Below are positions 17,685-26,516 of a DNA stretch of 64,000 nt, in pieces. The number at the start of each line of letters is the position of its first letter. Position 1 is the first letter of the stretch. Below the pieces are notes generated by a model, which saw only the letters and a program-made list of their open reading frames with translations, did no database searches and was not told where the DNA came from. Made by a program: the position numbers and the translations under genes. Source of the stretch: Halorussus rarus (GTDB lineage Archaea; Halobacteriota; Halobacteria; Halobacteriales; Haladaptataceae); contig NZ_QPMJ01000003.1 of NCBI RefSeq assembly GCF_003369835.1, positions 124,001 to 188,000 of the forward strand, in the 5' to 3' direction.

Positions 17685-17693
17685 GTATATACT
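17685..17693 (-). promoter_or_regulatory. promoter of the A-type ATP synthase operon
   Basis: On the minus strand agtatatac is a strong TATA box about 30-33 bp before the ATG of the H subunit gene. Transcription would start a few bases before the ATG, so the mRNA is nearly leaderless. The tightly packed, mostly overlapping genes H to B have no other equally clear promoter. Confidence 0.75.
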
Positions 17694-17836
17694 ACTTGCG
17701 AACTTTCTCGTCTCGGGACTCTATGGCGTGTGTTCACATCTACCACTTACCGTTTCCGCGAACCTCGCCAGTCGCCGGTGGAGGCGCGCGGACGGAACAG
17801 CAGGATTATTTGGTCGGCGGTCCGAACTTTCGGCCG

Positions 17837-18463
17837 ATGGGTATCCTCGAAGACAAGAATCGCGCGCGGCTCTTCTACAAGTACCTCTCGAAGGTGTACG
17901 ACACCGTCAACCCGTTCATCTGGAACGAGCAGATGCGCGACGAGGCGCTGGGGCTGCTCGACATCCGGGAGGGCGACCGCGTGCTCGACGTGGGCTGTGG
18001 CACCGGCTTCGCGACCGAAGGCATCCTCGAGCACACCCGAAACGTCCACGGCCTCGACCAGAGCGTCCACCAGCTCGAGAAGGCGTGGGCCAAACTCGGC
18101 AAGCACGACCCCGTGAGCTTCTACCGGGGCGACGCCGAGCGCCTCCCGTTCGCGGACGACACCTTCGACGTCGTGTGGTCGTCGGGCTCCATCGAGTACT
18201 GGCCGAACCCGGTCGCCACCCTCCGGGACATGCGCCGCGTAGTCGAACCCGGCGGGCGGGTGCTCGTCGTCGGCCCCAACAACCCGAAGTCGTCGGTCAT
18301 GCAGAAGGTCGCCGACGCCATCATGCTGTTCTACGACCGCGAGGAGGCCGACCGGATGTTCCGCGAGGCGGGGTACGTCGACATCGAGCACCACGAGATG
18401 GGGCCCGCGTACGAACCGGACATCGCCATCACGACCGTCGCGCGCGCTCCGGACGAGGAGTAA
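17837..18463 (+). CDS. class I SAM-dependent methyltransferase (quinone-methyltransferase-like)
   Basis: A 208-residue methyltransferase starting MGILEDKNRARLFYKYLSKV. Motif I is VLDVGCGTGFATEG (about residues 49-62), followed by GLDQSVHQLEKA, RGDAERLPFADDTFDVVWSS and the post-II motif LRDMRRVVEPGGRVLVVG. This form resembles MPBQ/MSBQ-type (plant VTE3-like) and UbiE-type enzymes, so a prenylquinone substrate is plausible but not proven. It is divergent from the ATP synthase operon, whose promoter lies about 145 bp away. Confidence 0.82.
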   Translation: MGILEDKNRARLFYKYLSKVYDTVNPFIWNEQMRDEALGLLDIREGDRVLDVGCGTGFATEGILEHTRNVHGLDQSVHQLEKAWAKLGKHDPVSFYRGDAERLPFADDTFDVVWSSGSIEYWPNPVATLRDMRRVVEPGGRVLVVGPNNPKSSVMQKVADAIMLFYDREEADRMFREAGYVDIEHHEMGPAYEPDIAITTVARAPDEE

Positions 18464-18492
18464 CTCGCCGCCACTCGCGCATTTGCCGGCGT

Positions 18493-18954
18493 TCACGCGG
18501 TCTTCTCTACTTCTGCGACGACCATCCCGTCCACCGACAGCGTCACCTTCACGGCCGACCCCGGTTCGATCGTCGGGTCGTTGGTCCCCGCCAGTCGCAG
18601 ACTCGCGGCCTCGCCGGCCTCCCAGCGCCCGTCGGTCGCGCTGTTGAACGGGCCGGTCGGTCCCGGTTCGAATCCGGACGCCGAGAAGAACGGCACCGGC
18701 GGCTGGGCGTCGAGCGGCGTCCCGCCGACGCGGACCCGAATCGTCACGTCCTCCACGTCCAGGGCGTCCCCGCCGCGGTGGACGAACGTCAGGCGGTCGG
18801 CGCCGGCGTCGACCCGGAGGTCGACGGCGGCTCGCGGCGCGGCCGACGGCGTCGTCGTTCCGAGCGCGACGCTCCCGACGACCCCCGCGAGCGCGGCGCT
18901 GACGGCCAGCAGGAGGACGATTCCGACGACGGGAGAGGTGGCGCGGTCCGGCAC
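18493..18954 (-). CDS. archaeal type IV pilin-like protein
   Basis: The 153-residue protein starts MPDRATSPVVGIVLLLAVSA. The short basic leader followed by ATSPVVG and a hydrophobic helix is the archaeal pilin N-terminal domain (DUF1628/Pilin_N), processed by the prepilin peptidase PibD. The rest is a beta-rich extracellular domain. Lone pilin-like genes of this type are common in haloarchaea and may decorate adhesion pili. No assembly ATPase or platform gene is in the window. Confidence 0.8.
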   Translation of the reverse strand: MPDRATSPVVGIVLLLAVSAALAGVVGSVALGTTTPSAAPRAAVDLRVDAGADRLTFVHRGGDALDVEDVTIRVRVGGTPLDAQPPVPFFSASGFEPGPTGPFNSATDGRWEAGEAASLRLAGTNDPTIEPGSAVKVTLSVDGMVVAEVEKTA

Positions 18955-19099
18955 GCTGCGGATTCGACCCGGCTTCGGCCTTCAACCTTCGGCCGTCTCG
19001 CGAGTCGTACCGAGATTCCGAAGAGAACGTCGCGATTAGGACCGAGTTACCGACGGAATACGTCGACTGTCGCCGCCTTTCGCAATCGCGACGAGTGCG

Positions 19100-20332
19100 C
19101 TACGGCGCTTCGACGGGCGCCGCCGTCACGTTGACCGTCGTGAAGTCGTGGGTCGCGCTCACCCGGAACTGCTCGGCGGGGCCGAGCGTCCAGAGGACGC
19201 CGTCGGAACCGGTCCGACCGACCGCGTCGCCGGCCACGGTAATCTCTCCTTGAATCGGCGCCCCGGTGGCGTTCGTGAGCCTCACGCGGAGGGGCCCGCC
19301 GGCGAAGGTCCGGTTGACCGTGAGCGTGACGTTCTCCGAGGTGTTGCTCACCGCGGGCCCGGTCGGGAGCGGCGTCTGGCCGGTCAGCCGCTTGTACTGT
19401 ATCTCTCGGAAGACCGACTCCGTCCCGCCGTCGTAGTACACCACGAGTTCGCCTTGGTCGTGCTGGAACGTTATCTGATAGATGTTCGTCGTCCCGTACC
19501 GGGAGTCGGCGCCCGTGAAACTGCTGTGGTTGTACGTCCACGGGTACTGGGCGATTACGCTCTGCCGCGCGGCCGTCATCGAGGAGTCCTTGGAGGACGC
19601 GGGGTTGCGGCGGTCGGTGCGGACGATTTCGCGGACGTACTCGCCGTTCACGATGGTCGAGAGGACCACGCCGTTCTCCGCGGTCGCCACGTACACTCGC
19701 GCCGGCGATTGCTCGCCGCGCATCGTCGCCGAGATCCGGTCCCGAATCGGCCCCTCGACGGTGACCAGTTTGCCCTTCAACGTGTTCGCCTCGGTCTGCA
19801 TGCCGAACCGCGGGACGGCACTCGCGCGCGCCTGCATCGCGGTGATGAGCCGCTTGACGTCGGTCACCTCCGAGTCGATGGCGCCGAGCGTCCGGAGGTA
19901 CTCGCTCTTCGAGATGGTCCCGTTCGAGAAGGCCTGGGTGGCCTGCTGCTCGGCGGCCTTCAGCGAGATGATCCGGTTCTCGATGCGGTACCGGTATCGG
20001 TTCAGGATCTGCTTCTTCTCCTCGGTCGAGTTGGCCGCCCGGAGCTGGCGGTCCAGCGCCTTCACGCCGAGTTCCGCCCGGAACTCGCCGCGGTCCATCG
20101 CGAGCGAGCTCCCGAGCGCGAGCGACGGCGCGTCGAACGCGGTGCGAGCCGGGGCGGTCCCGAGCGTCATGACGTTGGTCGTGTTCCTGTCGTCGGCCGA
20201 CTGAGCGGCGTCGGCGGTGGGGGCGACGGCGGACGGCTGGGCGGCCGACCCGGTCGGGGCCGACGCCTGCACCGCGACTGCTCCGGGGGAGAGGGCGAGC
20301 AGTAAGGCCAGCATAACGGGGATGAATCGCAT
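19100..20332 (-). CDS. secreted haloarchaeal protein (DUF7096/DUF7094-like)
   Basis: A 410-residue protein with an N-terminal Sec signal peptide (MRFIPVMLALLLALSPGAVA) and no clear transmembrane helix after it. Residues about 60-165 are helical (LNRYRYRIENRIISLKAAEQ), followed by beta-rich domains ending in an Ig-like segment near the C-terminus (TLTVNRTFAGGPLRVRLTNA). Function is unknown. It is divergent from a membrane-bound wHTH gene, and the shared 153-bp gap carries a TATA-like element for each side (ggaatatttta for this gene). The pairing suggests a common process at the cell surface. Confidence 0.75.
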   Translation of the reverse strand: MRFIPVMLALLLALSPGAVAVQASAPTGSAAQPSAVAPTADAAQSADDRNTTNVMTLGTAPARTAFDAPSLALGSSLAMDRGEFRAELGVKALDRQLRAANSTEEKKQILNRYRYRIENRIISLKAAEQQATQAFSNGTISKSEYLRTLGAIDSEVTDVKRLITAMQARASAVPRFGMQTEANTLKGKLVTVEGPIRDRISATMRGEQSPARVYVATAENGVVLSTIVNGEYVREIVRTDRRNPASSKDSSMTAARQSVIAQYPWTYNHSSFTGADSRYGTTNIYQITFQHDQGELVVYYDGGTESVFREIQYKRLTGQTPLPTGPAVSNTSENVTLTVNRTFAGGPLRVRLTNATGAPIQGEITVAGDAVGRTGSDGVLWTLGPAEQFRVSATHDFTTVNVTAAPVEAP

Positions 20333-20485
20333 TACGTCCCCATCTCGGACAGCCACCGTTAAAATATTCCCGGATGGTCGACCCGACGACGAACCGTCGA
20401 GAACGGTCGAGACGTTTTACGGAGCCGTCTGATGTTTTATCTACGGATGGAAAGTATTTTCTTGTCGGCGCATTCACGCGATTGT

Positions 20486-21643
20486 ATGCGGTCACTCGCC
20501 GCCCTCCTCGTCGTCCTCCTCGCCGTCAGCCCCGTCGCCGGCATCGGGGCGGGCCACTCGGTCGACGACAGAGCCGTCCCCGCCCACGCCGTCTCGGCGC
20601 CCGCGCCGGCGTTCGCCGCGGTCGACCAGACCGCGGCGAACGCGACGGTCAGCGACACCACCGAGATGCACCTCTCCCTCCGCGAGAACGGAAACGCCCG
20701 CTGGAACGTCACGCAGCGGTACGTCCTGCGCGGCGACGACGAAGTCGAGGCGTTCCGCCAGCTCGCCGTCACGTACGGGAACGGTAACGCCGACCTCGGC
20801 CTCTCGAAGGCGACGTTCACCCGCGTCGTCGAGCGCGTGAACGCCGACGCCGACCGGCGAATGGAACTCCGGAACGTCGCTCGGTCGACGTCCGTCCGGG
20901 ACAACGGCACCGTCGGCGTCCTCACGCTGTCGTTCACGTGGACGAACTTCTCGCAGGTCCGCGAGAATCAGATCGTGCTCGGCGACGCGTTCTGGACGGC
21001 GTCCGGAACCTGGCTGCCGACGCTCGACGAGGATCAGACCCTCGTGATCGCGGTCCCCGACAACTACTACATCTCCGGGGGACGGCCCTCGGGCGGGACC
21101 ATCCACAACAAGGGGACCGTCCTGCGGTACGAGGGGCCCCAGACGTTCGACCGCGGCGACTTCTCGGTGACCTACGCCCCGAAGAACACGGAGGACCCCG
21201 GAACCTCGAACGGGCTCGTCGACTTCTCGAGCACGTGGGGGCTCGTCTTCGTGGTTCTGCTCTTCAGCGGCGGGTTCGGCGCGTACGCCCTATCGCAGCG
21301 CCGCGACGCCGACCCGGAACCGGTCGCGGAGCCCGACGACGCTCCAGACCCGTCGCCGACCGCCCCGCCCGCGGCTGACGCCGACGACGGCGCAGCCTCG
21401 ACGGCCGACGACGACGCTCCCGACACGGAACTACTCAGCGACGAGGAGCGCGTCCTGCGGCTGCTCCGGGACAACGACGGCCGGATGAAGCAGGGCCAGA
21501 TCGTCAAGGAGACCAACTGGTCGAACGCGAAGGTGTCACAGCTGCTGTCGAAGATGGACGACAACGACGACGTCGACAAGCTCCGCATCGGCCGGGAGAA
21601 CCTCATCACGCTCCCGGACGAGGACGTCGCAGACGTGGAGTGA
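20486..21643 (+). CDS. membrane-anchored winged-helix regulator with extracellular domain (DUF7345/DUF7343-like)
   Basis: The 385-residue protein has a signal peptide (MRSLAALLVVLLAVSPVAG), an extracellular beta-rich domain, one transmembrane helix at about residues 250-270 (WGLVFVVLLFSGGFGAYAL), an Asp/Ala/Pro linker and a C-terminal winged helix (LSDEERVLRLLRDNDGRMKQ, then TNWSNAKVSQLLSKMDD). The layout suggests direct signalling from outside to DNA by one protein. The start at 20486 puts the signal peptide at the N-terminus and follows a TATA-like ttttatcta by about 35 bp. Confidence 0.82.
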   Translation: MRSLAALLVVLLAVSPVAGIGAGHSVDDRAVPAHAVSAPAPAFAAVDQTAANATVSDTTEMHLSLRENGNARWNVTQRYVLRGDDEVEAFRQLAVTYGNGNADLGLSKATFTRVVERVNADADRRMELRNVARSTSVRDNGTVGVLTLSFTWTNFSQVRENQIVLGDAFWTASGTWLPTLDEDQTLVIAVPDNYYISGGRPSGGTIHNKGTVLRYEGPQTFDRGDFSVTYAPKNTEDPGTSNGLVDFSSTWGLVFVVLLFSGGFGAYALSQRRDADPEPVAEPDDAPDPSPTAPPAADADDGAASTADDDAPDTELLSDEERVLRLLRDNDGRMKQGQIVKETNWSNAKVSQLLSKMDDNDDVDKLRIGRENLITLPDEDVADVE

Positions 21644-21716
21644 GCCGGTAACTCCCCGGAACGAGCCGACCGAGCGCGACCGACCGAACAACGCAGGACA
21701 TCGGGTCGCGGGTTTC

Positions 21717-21728
21717 GTAAACGTTTAC
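21717..21728 (+). promoter_or_regulatory. palindromic promoter element of the etfBA operon
   Basis: GTAAACGTTTAC is a perfect 12-bp palindrome centred 30 bp upstream of the etfB ATG, exactly where a TATA box for a leaderless mRNA should be. Outer bases ttcg and cgaa extend the symmetry imperfectly. It could be both the TATA region and a regulator-binding site. Confidence 0.55.
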
Positions 21729-21752
21729 CCCGAAGGCGGCGATTCATCGCGC

Positions 21753-22544
21753 ATGAAGGTCCTGGTGACTGTGAAGGAGGTCGCCGAAGTCGCGGACGAC
21801 TTCGAGATAGCGGGGACCGAGGTAGACGAGCGGTACCTCGAGTACGACCTGAACGAGTGGGACGACTACGCCGTCGAGGAGGCCGTCCAGCTGAAGGAGG
21901 ACGGCCCGGCCGAGGAGGTCGTGACCGTGACCATCGGCCCGGAGCGGTCCGAGGAGACCATCCGGATGGCGCTGGCCAAGGGGGCCGACCGCGCGGTCCG
22001 CGTCTGGGACGACGCCCTCGAGGACGTCGACATGCTCGACGTCGAGACCAAGACCAACCTGCTCGAGGCCGTCGTCGAGGAGGAGGACCCGGACCTCGTG
22101 CTCACCGGCGTCCAGTCGGGCGACGACGCGCTCGGCGCGACCGGCGTCTCGCTGGCCGACGAGCTCGGCTTCCAGTGGGGCGCGGTCGTCAACGCGCTCG
22201 ACTACGACGCCGACGAGAACGTCGCGCACGTCCACCGCGAGCTCGAGGGCGGCGTCGAGGAGCTCACCGACATCGACCTGCCCGCGGTCCTCACCATCCA
22301 GACCGGCATCAACGAGCCCCGGTACGCCAGCCTCCGGGGCATCCGCCAGGCCCAGAGCAAGGAGATCGCGCCCAAGACGCTCGACGACATCGGCCTCGAC
22401 GCCGACGCCGTCGAGAGCGACCTGACGATGACGTCGATGTACGAACCCGAGAGCGAGAGCGACGCCGAGATCTTCGAGGGCGACGCGGGCGAGACCGCCG
22501 GGCGACTCGCTGAAGTCCTCCGCGAGAAGGGGGTGGCAGAATGA
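21753..22544 (+). CDS. etfB: electron transfer flavoprotein subunit beta
   Basis: A 263-residue subunit starting MKVLVTVKEVAEVADDFEIA. It contains the adenosine-nucleotide-binding fold with LTGVQSGDDALGATG (about residues 116-130) and the beta-subunit signature LPAVLTIQTGINEPRYASLR (about 181-200). ETF carries electrons from acyl-CoA and related dehydrogenases to the quinone pool. It overlaps etfA by 4 bp. A palindromic promoter element lies 25 bp upstream. Confidence 0.94.
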   Translation: MKVLVTVKEVAEVADDFEIAGTEVDERYLEYDLNEWDDYAVEEAVQLKEDGPAEEVVTVTIGPERSEETIRMALAKGADRAVRVWDDALEDVDMLDVETKTNLLEAVVEEEDPDLVLTGVQSGDDALGATGVSLADELGFQWGAVVNALDYDADENVAHVHRELEGGVEELTDIDLPAVLTIQTGINEPRYASLRGIRQAQSKEIAPKTLDDIGLDADAVESDLTMTSMYEPESESDAEIFEGDAGETAGRLAEVLREKGVAE

Positions 22545-23491
22545 CGGACGTTCTCGCTGTCACCGAGCACCGCCGCGGCGAGCTCCGCGACGTGAGCTTC
22601 GAGGTCATCACCGCCGGCCGTCAGCTCGCCGACCAGACCGGCGGCGACCTCCACCTCGCGGTCGTCGGCGGCGACACCGAGTCGTTCGCCGACACCCTCA
22701 ACCGCGAGGGCGTCGACGCCATCCACACCGTCTCGGAGGGCGAGGAGTTCAACCACGACGTCTACGCCCAGGCCGTCGAGGCGCTCCACGCCGAGGTCGA
22801 CCCCCAGGTCCTGCTGATGCCCAACAGCGTCAACGGCCTCGACTACGCGCCCGCGGTGGCCAACCGCCTCGACCTCCCGCTGGCGACCGACGCGGTCGAC
22901 TTCGAGTACGACGACGGCCTGAGCGTGACCCGCGAGATGTACGGATCGAAGGTCGAGACCACCGTCGACGTCGGCGGCGACCGGCAGGCGGTCACCATCC
23001 GGGGCGCGGAGTGGCCCGCCGCCGAGGGCGTCGGCGACGCCGAGATCTCCGAGTTCGATGCCGACGTCGACACCGACACCGGGTCGACCGTCACCGGCTT
23101 CGAGGAGGTCGGCGGCGGCGACGTCGACATCAGCGAGGCCGACTTCATCGTCTCCATCGGCCGGGGCATCGAGGAGGAGGACAACCTCCCGCTCATCGAG
23201 GACCTGGTCGAGGCGACCGACGCGACGCTGGCCTCCTCGCGGCCCATCGTCGACAACGGCTGGCTCCCCAAGAACCGGCAGGTCGGCCAGTCGGGCAAGG
23301 TCGTCACGCCGACGGTGTACCTGGCCATCGGCATCTCGGGCGCGGTCCAGCACGTCGCCGGCATGAAGGGCAGCGACACCATCGTCGCGGTCAACACCGA
23401 CCCGAACGCGCCCATCTTCGACATCGCCGACTACGGCATCGTCGGCGACCTGTTCGACGTGGTGCCCGAACTCATCGAGGAGTTCGAGTAA
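22541..23491 (+). CDS. etfA: electron transfer flavoprotein subunit alpha
   Basis: The 316-residue alpha subunit has an N-terminal nucleotide-binding-like domain and the C-terminal FAD domain with SRPIVDNGWLPKNRQVGQSG, then VTPTVYLAIGISGAVQHVAG and VAVNTDPNAPIFDIADYGIV, the standard FAD-binding motif order. It is translationally coupled to etfB. No FixC/FixX-type or ETF-quinone reductase gene is visible nearby, so this is a free-standing etfBA pair. Confidence 0.95.
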   Translation: MTDVLAVTEHRRGELRDVSFEVITAGRQLADQTGGDLHLAVVGGDTESFADTLNREGVDAIHTVSEGEEFNHDVYAQAVEALHAEVDPQVLLMPNSVNGLDYAPAVANRLDLPLATDAVDFEYDDGLSVTREMYGSKVETTVDVGGDRQAVTIRGAEWPAAEGVGDAEISEFDADVDTDTGSTVTGFEEVGGGDVDISEADFIVSIGRGIEEEDNLPLIEDLVEATDATLASSRPIVDNGWLPKNRQVGQSGKVVTPTVYLAIGISGAVQHVAGMKGSDTIVAVNTDPNAPIFDIADYGIVGDLFDVVPELIEEFE

Positions 23492-23643
23492 AAACGCTCT
23501 CGGCGCGGCCATCGGCTGCGCCTCGGTCGCTGTTATTGTTTCCATCAGGGCGAGGACTGTGTCGATAGCTGGAACTCCGCGGGGGTCCGTGTAGCATTCG
23601 CCGACGGCTCCGCTTCCTCATTTTCACTGTGTGCGTCTGCGGG

Positions 23644-24306
23644 TCACGTCCCGTCTCCGACGGCGTCGCGGACCAGCTTCGACTCGGCCTTCCGGAGGTG
23701 TTCGGACGCCGTGCCCGCCGAACAGCCCAGGCGGTCGGCGACCGCGTCGAGTGACCCCTCGCGGGGGACCTCGTAGTAGCCGACGTCGACGGCGGCGGCA
23801 AGTGCATCGCGCTGGCGGCCCGAGAGCAGCGACGTGGCGGCTCCGATGCCGCCGTCGTACTCGCCCGCGCGTTCGAGTTCGACCGTCGTCTCGTCCGGTA
23901 TCGCCTCGACGGTCTCCCGCAACGCCGCAGACTCGCCGACGATCGTGAACCGGACCCGGCCGTCCCGCAGGTAGTCGAGCGGCGAGGCGACCACGACGCC
24001 GTCGCGCGCCAGCGCGTCTGCGACTCCCGTCCCGGCGTCGGTCGACTCGTCGACGACGTGGACGTAGAACGAGGAGTCGTCGACGGGCGTGACCGTGTAC
24101 TCGCCGGCCGACAGCGAGGCGTCGAGCTCCGACTTGTAGGCCGCGCGGTCGCCCTCGACGTAGAACAGCAGCGTCTTGATACCGGCCCCGGTCGCGTTCC
24201 AGTGGAGCAGTCGATAGGTCTCCACCGCGTCGCTCTCGCCCGCGAACCGATGCATCGGATGGACCGTCTCCTCGGGATGAGACAGCGTCAGGCGGAGGTA
24301 CTTCAC
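23644..24306 (-). CDS. bat-type helix-turn-helix regulator (HTH-10)
   Basis: The 220-residue protein has an N-terminal sensory-like domain and a C-terminal bat-type [23 protein letters not shown] then [20 protein letters not shown] and [12 protein letters not shown]. This family includes the bacterioopsin activator Bat and many haloarchaeal regulators. There is no PAS or GAF domain in front. It is divergent from nuoB with about 100 bp between them, so it might influence nuoB. Target genes are unknown. Confidence 0.85.
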   Translation of the reverse strand: MKYLRLTLSHPEETVHPMHRFAGESDAVETYRLLHWNATGAGIKTLLFYVEGDRAAYKSELDASLSAGEYTVTPVDDSSFYVHVVDESTDAGTGVADALARDGVVVASPLDYLRDGRVRFTIVGESAALRETVEAIPDETTVELERAGEYDGGIGAATSLLSGRQRDALAAAVDVGYYEVPREGSLDAVADRLGCSAGTASEHLRKAESKLVRDAVGDGT

Positions 24307-24408
24307 GACGTCTGCTCGAGTTCGCTCGTGTCGGATGTAAGACTTATGAATGCCCCTAGCTGCTGCGGCAGAAGCGCCTCTGGACGCCGGCGACTACGTC
24401 TAAACGCC

Positions 24409-25107
24409 ATGAGCGACAACCAGTCGCGCTCGCGGGTCCGCGACGCGCAGGTGAAGACCCGCGAGGCCCGTCGCAGCGATCAACTGGACGACCGCTTCAA
24501 CTCGAAGCTACGGGAGGCGTTCGGCACCTCGCCGTTCATCCTCACCAAACTCGACAAGTTCATGAACTGGGTCCGGAGTTCGTCGATGTTCCTGTTGCAG
24601 TTCGGCATCGCGTGCTGCGCGATGGAGATGATGCACACCTTCGGCGTGAAACACGACCTCGACCGCTTCGGGTCGGGCGTCCCCCGGGCGTCGCCGCGGC
24701 AGGCCGACGTGATGATCGTGCCCGGGACCATCGTCTCGAAGTTCGGCCCGCGGCTCAAGCGGGTGTACGACCAGATGCCCGAGCCCAAGTTCGTCGTGAA
24801 CATGGGCTCGTGCTCGATCTCTGGCGGACCCTTCCAGGAGGGGTACAACGTCATCAAGGGCGCCGAACAGATCATCCCGGTCGACATCCACGTTCCGGGC
24901 TGCCCGCCCCGCCCCGAAGCGCTGGTCTACGGTATCGTCAAGCTCCAGGAGCGGGTCGCCAACGGCGAGTCGAGCCCGGTCACGGTCAAGCCCTACGAGC
25001 TCCAGCGGTTCGGCGACCTCGAACAGGACGAACTCGTCGAGAAGCTTGCGGACCGTGTCGACGAGGACACCCTCGTCATGGAGTACGACTGGCGGCAGTC
25101 GCCGTAA
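24409..25107 (+). CDS. nuoB: NADH-quinone oxidoreductase-type subunit B (NuoB), outside a nuo operon
   Basis: NuoB carries the N2 iron-sulfur cluster next to the quinone site of complex I. The 232-residue protein has all four ligands: the CC pair in [23 protein letters not shown], and [15 protein letters not shown]. The N-terminus ([20 protein letters not shown]) is typical of haloarchaeal NuoB. In haloarchaea nuoB normally sits between nuoA and nuoCD, but here the neighbours are a bat-type regulator and a protease-like gene. It may be a second copy or a relocated single copy. Confidence 0.92.
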   Translation: MSDNQSRSRVRDAQVKTREARRSDQLDDRFNSKLREAFGTSPFILTKLDKFMNWVRSSSMFLLQFGIACCAMEMMHTFGVKHDLDRFGSGVPRASPRQADVMIVPGTIVSKFGPRLKRVYDQMPEPKFVVNMGSCSISGGPFQEGYNVIKGAEQIIPVDIHVPGCPPRPEALVYGIVKLQERVANGESSPVTVKPYELQRFGDLEQDELVEKLADRVDEDTLVMEYDWRQSP

Positions 25108-25177
25108 CTCGTCACGTATTTGTCGCGTCGGTCCCGACTCCCGGCCCGATGGAGTCCCCCGAAACCCGGCGCGCGCT
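25104..25177 (+). repeat. imperfect direct repeat, left copy (nuoB stop to protease start)
   Basis: From the nuoB stop codon through the promoter and first ten codons of the subtilisin-like gene, the sequence matches 28357-28432 at about 62 of 76 aligned positions. Shared blocks include gtaact, cgtcacgta, tcccggcc, cccggcg and gcgctgg. The similarity covers non-coding and coding bases alike. Confidence 0.7.
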
Positions 25178-26447
25178 GGCGGTCGTAGTTCTCGGCGTCC
25201 TCCTGCTCGCCGGCAGTCTCGCCCTCCTCGCCGCCTCGCTCTCGACCGACACCGCAGGCCGGTCGGCGAGCGCGAACGCGACAGGCGCCTCCGCCGTCGG
25301 TCCGGAGGTCGCGGCGCTCCACCGTGCGGGCGCGACCGGCGAGAACGTGACCGTCGGCGTCGTCGACGTGACGGGATTCGACACCGGTGCGGCCGCGCTC
25401 GACGGGCGGATCGTCGACGCCCGGGCGTTCGGCCCCGACGAGACGGTCGGCAACGGCGGCCGGAACGCCCACGGGACCGCGGCGGCCGAGACCGTCGCCC
25501 GCGTCGCGCCGGACGCCGACCTCTACCTGGCGACCATCGACTCGCCCGACGGCTTCCGGAAGGCGGTCGAGTGGCTGGTCGCCGAGGACGTCGACGTCGT
25601 GGTCGCGCCGGTGTCGTTCTACGGGATGCCCGGCGACGGCACCTCGCCCGTGGCCGACGTCGCCCGGCGCGCGACCGACGCGGGCGTCGTCTTCGTCTCG
25701 CCGACCGGCAACCTCGCGCGGAGCCACTGGTCCGGCCAGTATCGGGGCGTCGAGAACGGCACCGTCGCGTTCGGCGGGAGCACCCGCAACTACGTCCGTG
25801 GCGACGGCCGGGACGTGACGGTCTGGCTGTCGTGGGACCGCGCCCACCGCGAGCGGGACTACACCGCCGAACTCTACTGGACCGACGGGAGCCGGAGCCG
25901 GCTGGTCGCCCGGTCGTCGCCGTACCCCGGTGACGGAGTACCCAACGAGCGCATCGTCGCCCGGGTCCGGTCGGGAACCTACTACCTCCGGGTCCGCGGT
26001 CCCGCGAACGCGACCGGCGCCCGGCTCGAACTCTCCTCGCCGACCCACGACTTCCAGCACGTCCGGCCCGCGGGGAGCCTCGTCGCGCCCGCGAGCGCTC
26101 CGGCGGCGCTCGCGGTCGGCGCGTACGACGACGGCGCCGACCGGGTCGAACCGTTCAGCTCCCGAGGACCGACGCCGGACGACCGGACCGGGGTGGACCT
26201 CGTCGCGCCGAGCCACCCCGGCGCGGTCGACGCCGAGCGGTTCGTCGGTTCCTCGGCGGCCGCGAGCTACGCCGGCGGCGTCGCCGCGCTCCTCCTCGAC
26301 GAGCGCCCCGGTCTCTCCCCCGAGGACGTAGAGCGCCGGCTGGAGGCGACCGCGGCCGACGTCGGGCGGCCCGGCGTCGACCCGGTCGCGGGCCACGGGC
26401 TGCTCCGCCCCGGTCCGGCGGTCGGCGCGGGCAACGCGACCGGTTAA
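25149..26447 (+). CDS. membrane-anchored subtilisin-like (S8) protein
   Basis: A 432-residue protein with an N-terminal hydrophobic anchor (RALAVVVLGVLLLAGSLALL) and an extracellular subtilase domain. The triad positions are present: Asp in VTVGVVDVTGFD, His in NAHGTAAAE and Ser in FVGSSAAASYAGGVAA. The usual GTSMAxP box is altered to GSSAAAS, and a beta-rich insertion (about 200-300) splits the domain. It may be an active protease or a degenerate binding protein. The promoter and first codons are near-duplicates of those of the polyprenyl synthase gene 3.2 kb away. Confidence 0.8.
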   Translation: MESPETRRALAVVVLGVLLLAGSLALLAASLSTDTAGRSASANATGASAVGPEVAALHRAGATGENVTVGVVDVTGFDTGAAALDGRIVDARAFGPDETVGNGGRNAHGTAAAETVARVAPDADLYLATIDSPDGFRKAVEWLVAEDVDVVVAPVSFYGMPGDGTSPVADVARRATDAGVVFVSPTGNLARSHWSGQYRGVENGTVAFGGSTRNYVRGDGRDVTVWLSWDRAHRERDYTAELYWTDGSRSRLVARSSPYPGDGVPNERIVARVRSGTYYLRVRGPANATGARLELSSPTHDFQHVRPAGSLVAPASAPAALAVGAYDDGADRVEPFSSRGPTPDDRTGVDLVAPSHPGAVDAERFVGSSAAASYAGGVAALLLDERPGLSPEDVERRLEATAADVGRPGVDPVAGHGLLRPGPAVGAGNATG

Positions 26448-26516
26448 ACCCGGATTTAAGCTATGAACAGGATTTAGTGGTCGCTTTTCGGAGAGAGGGA
26501 CAACGCGAACTGCACC

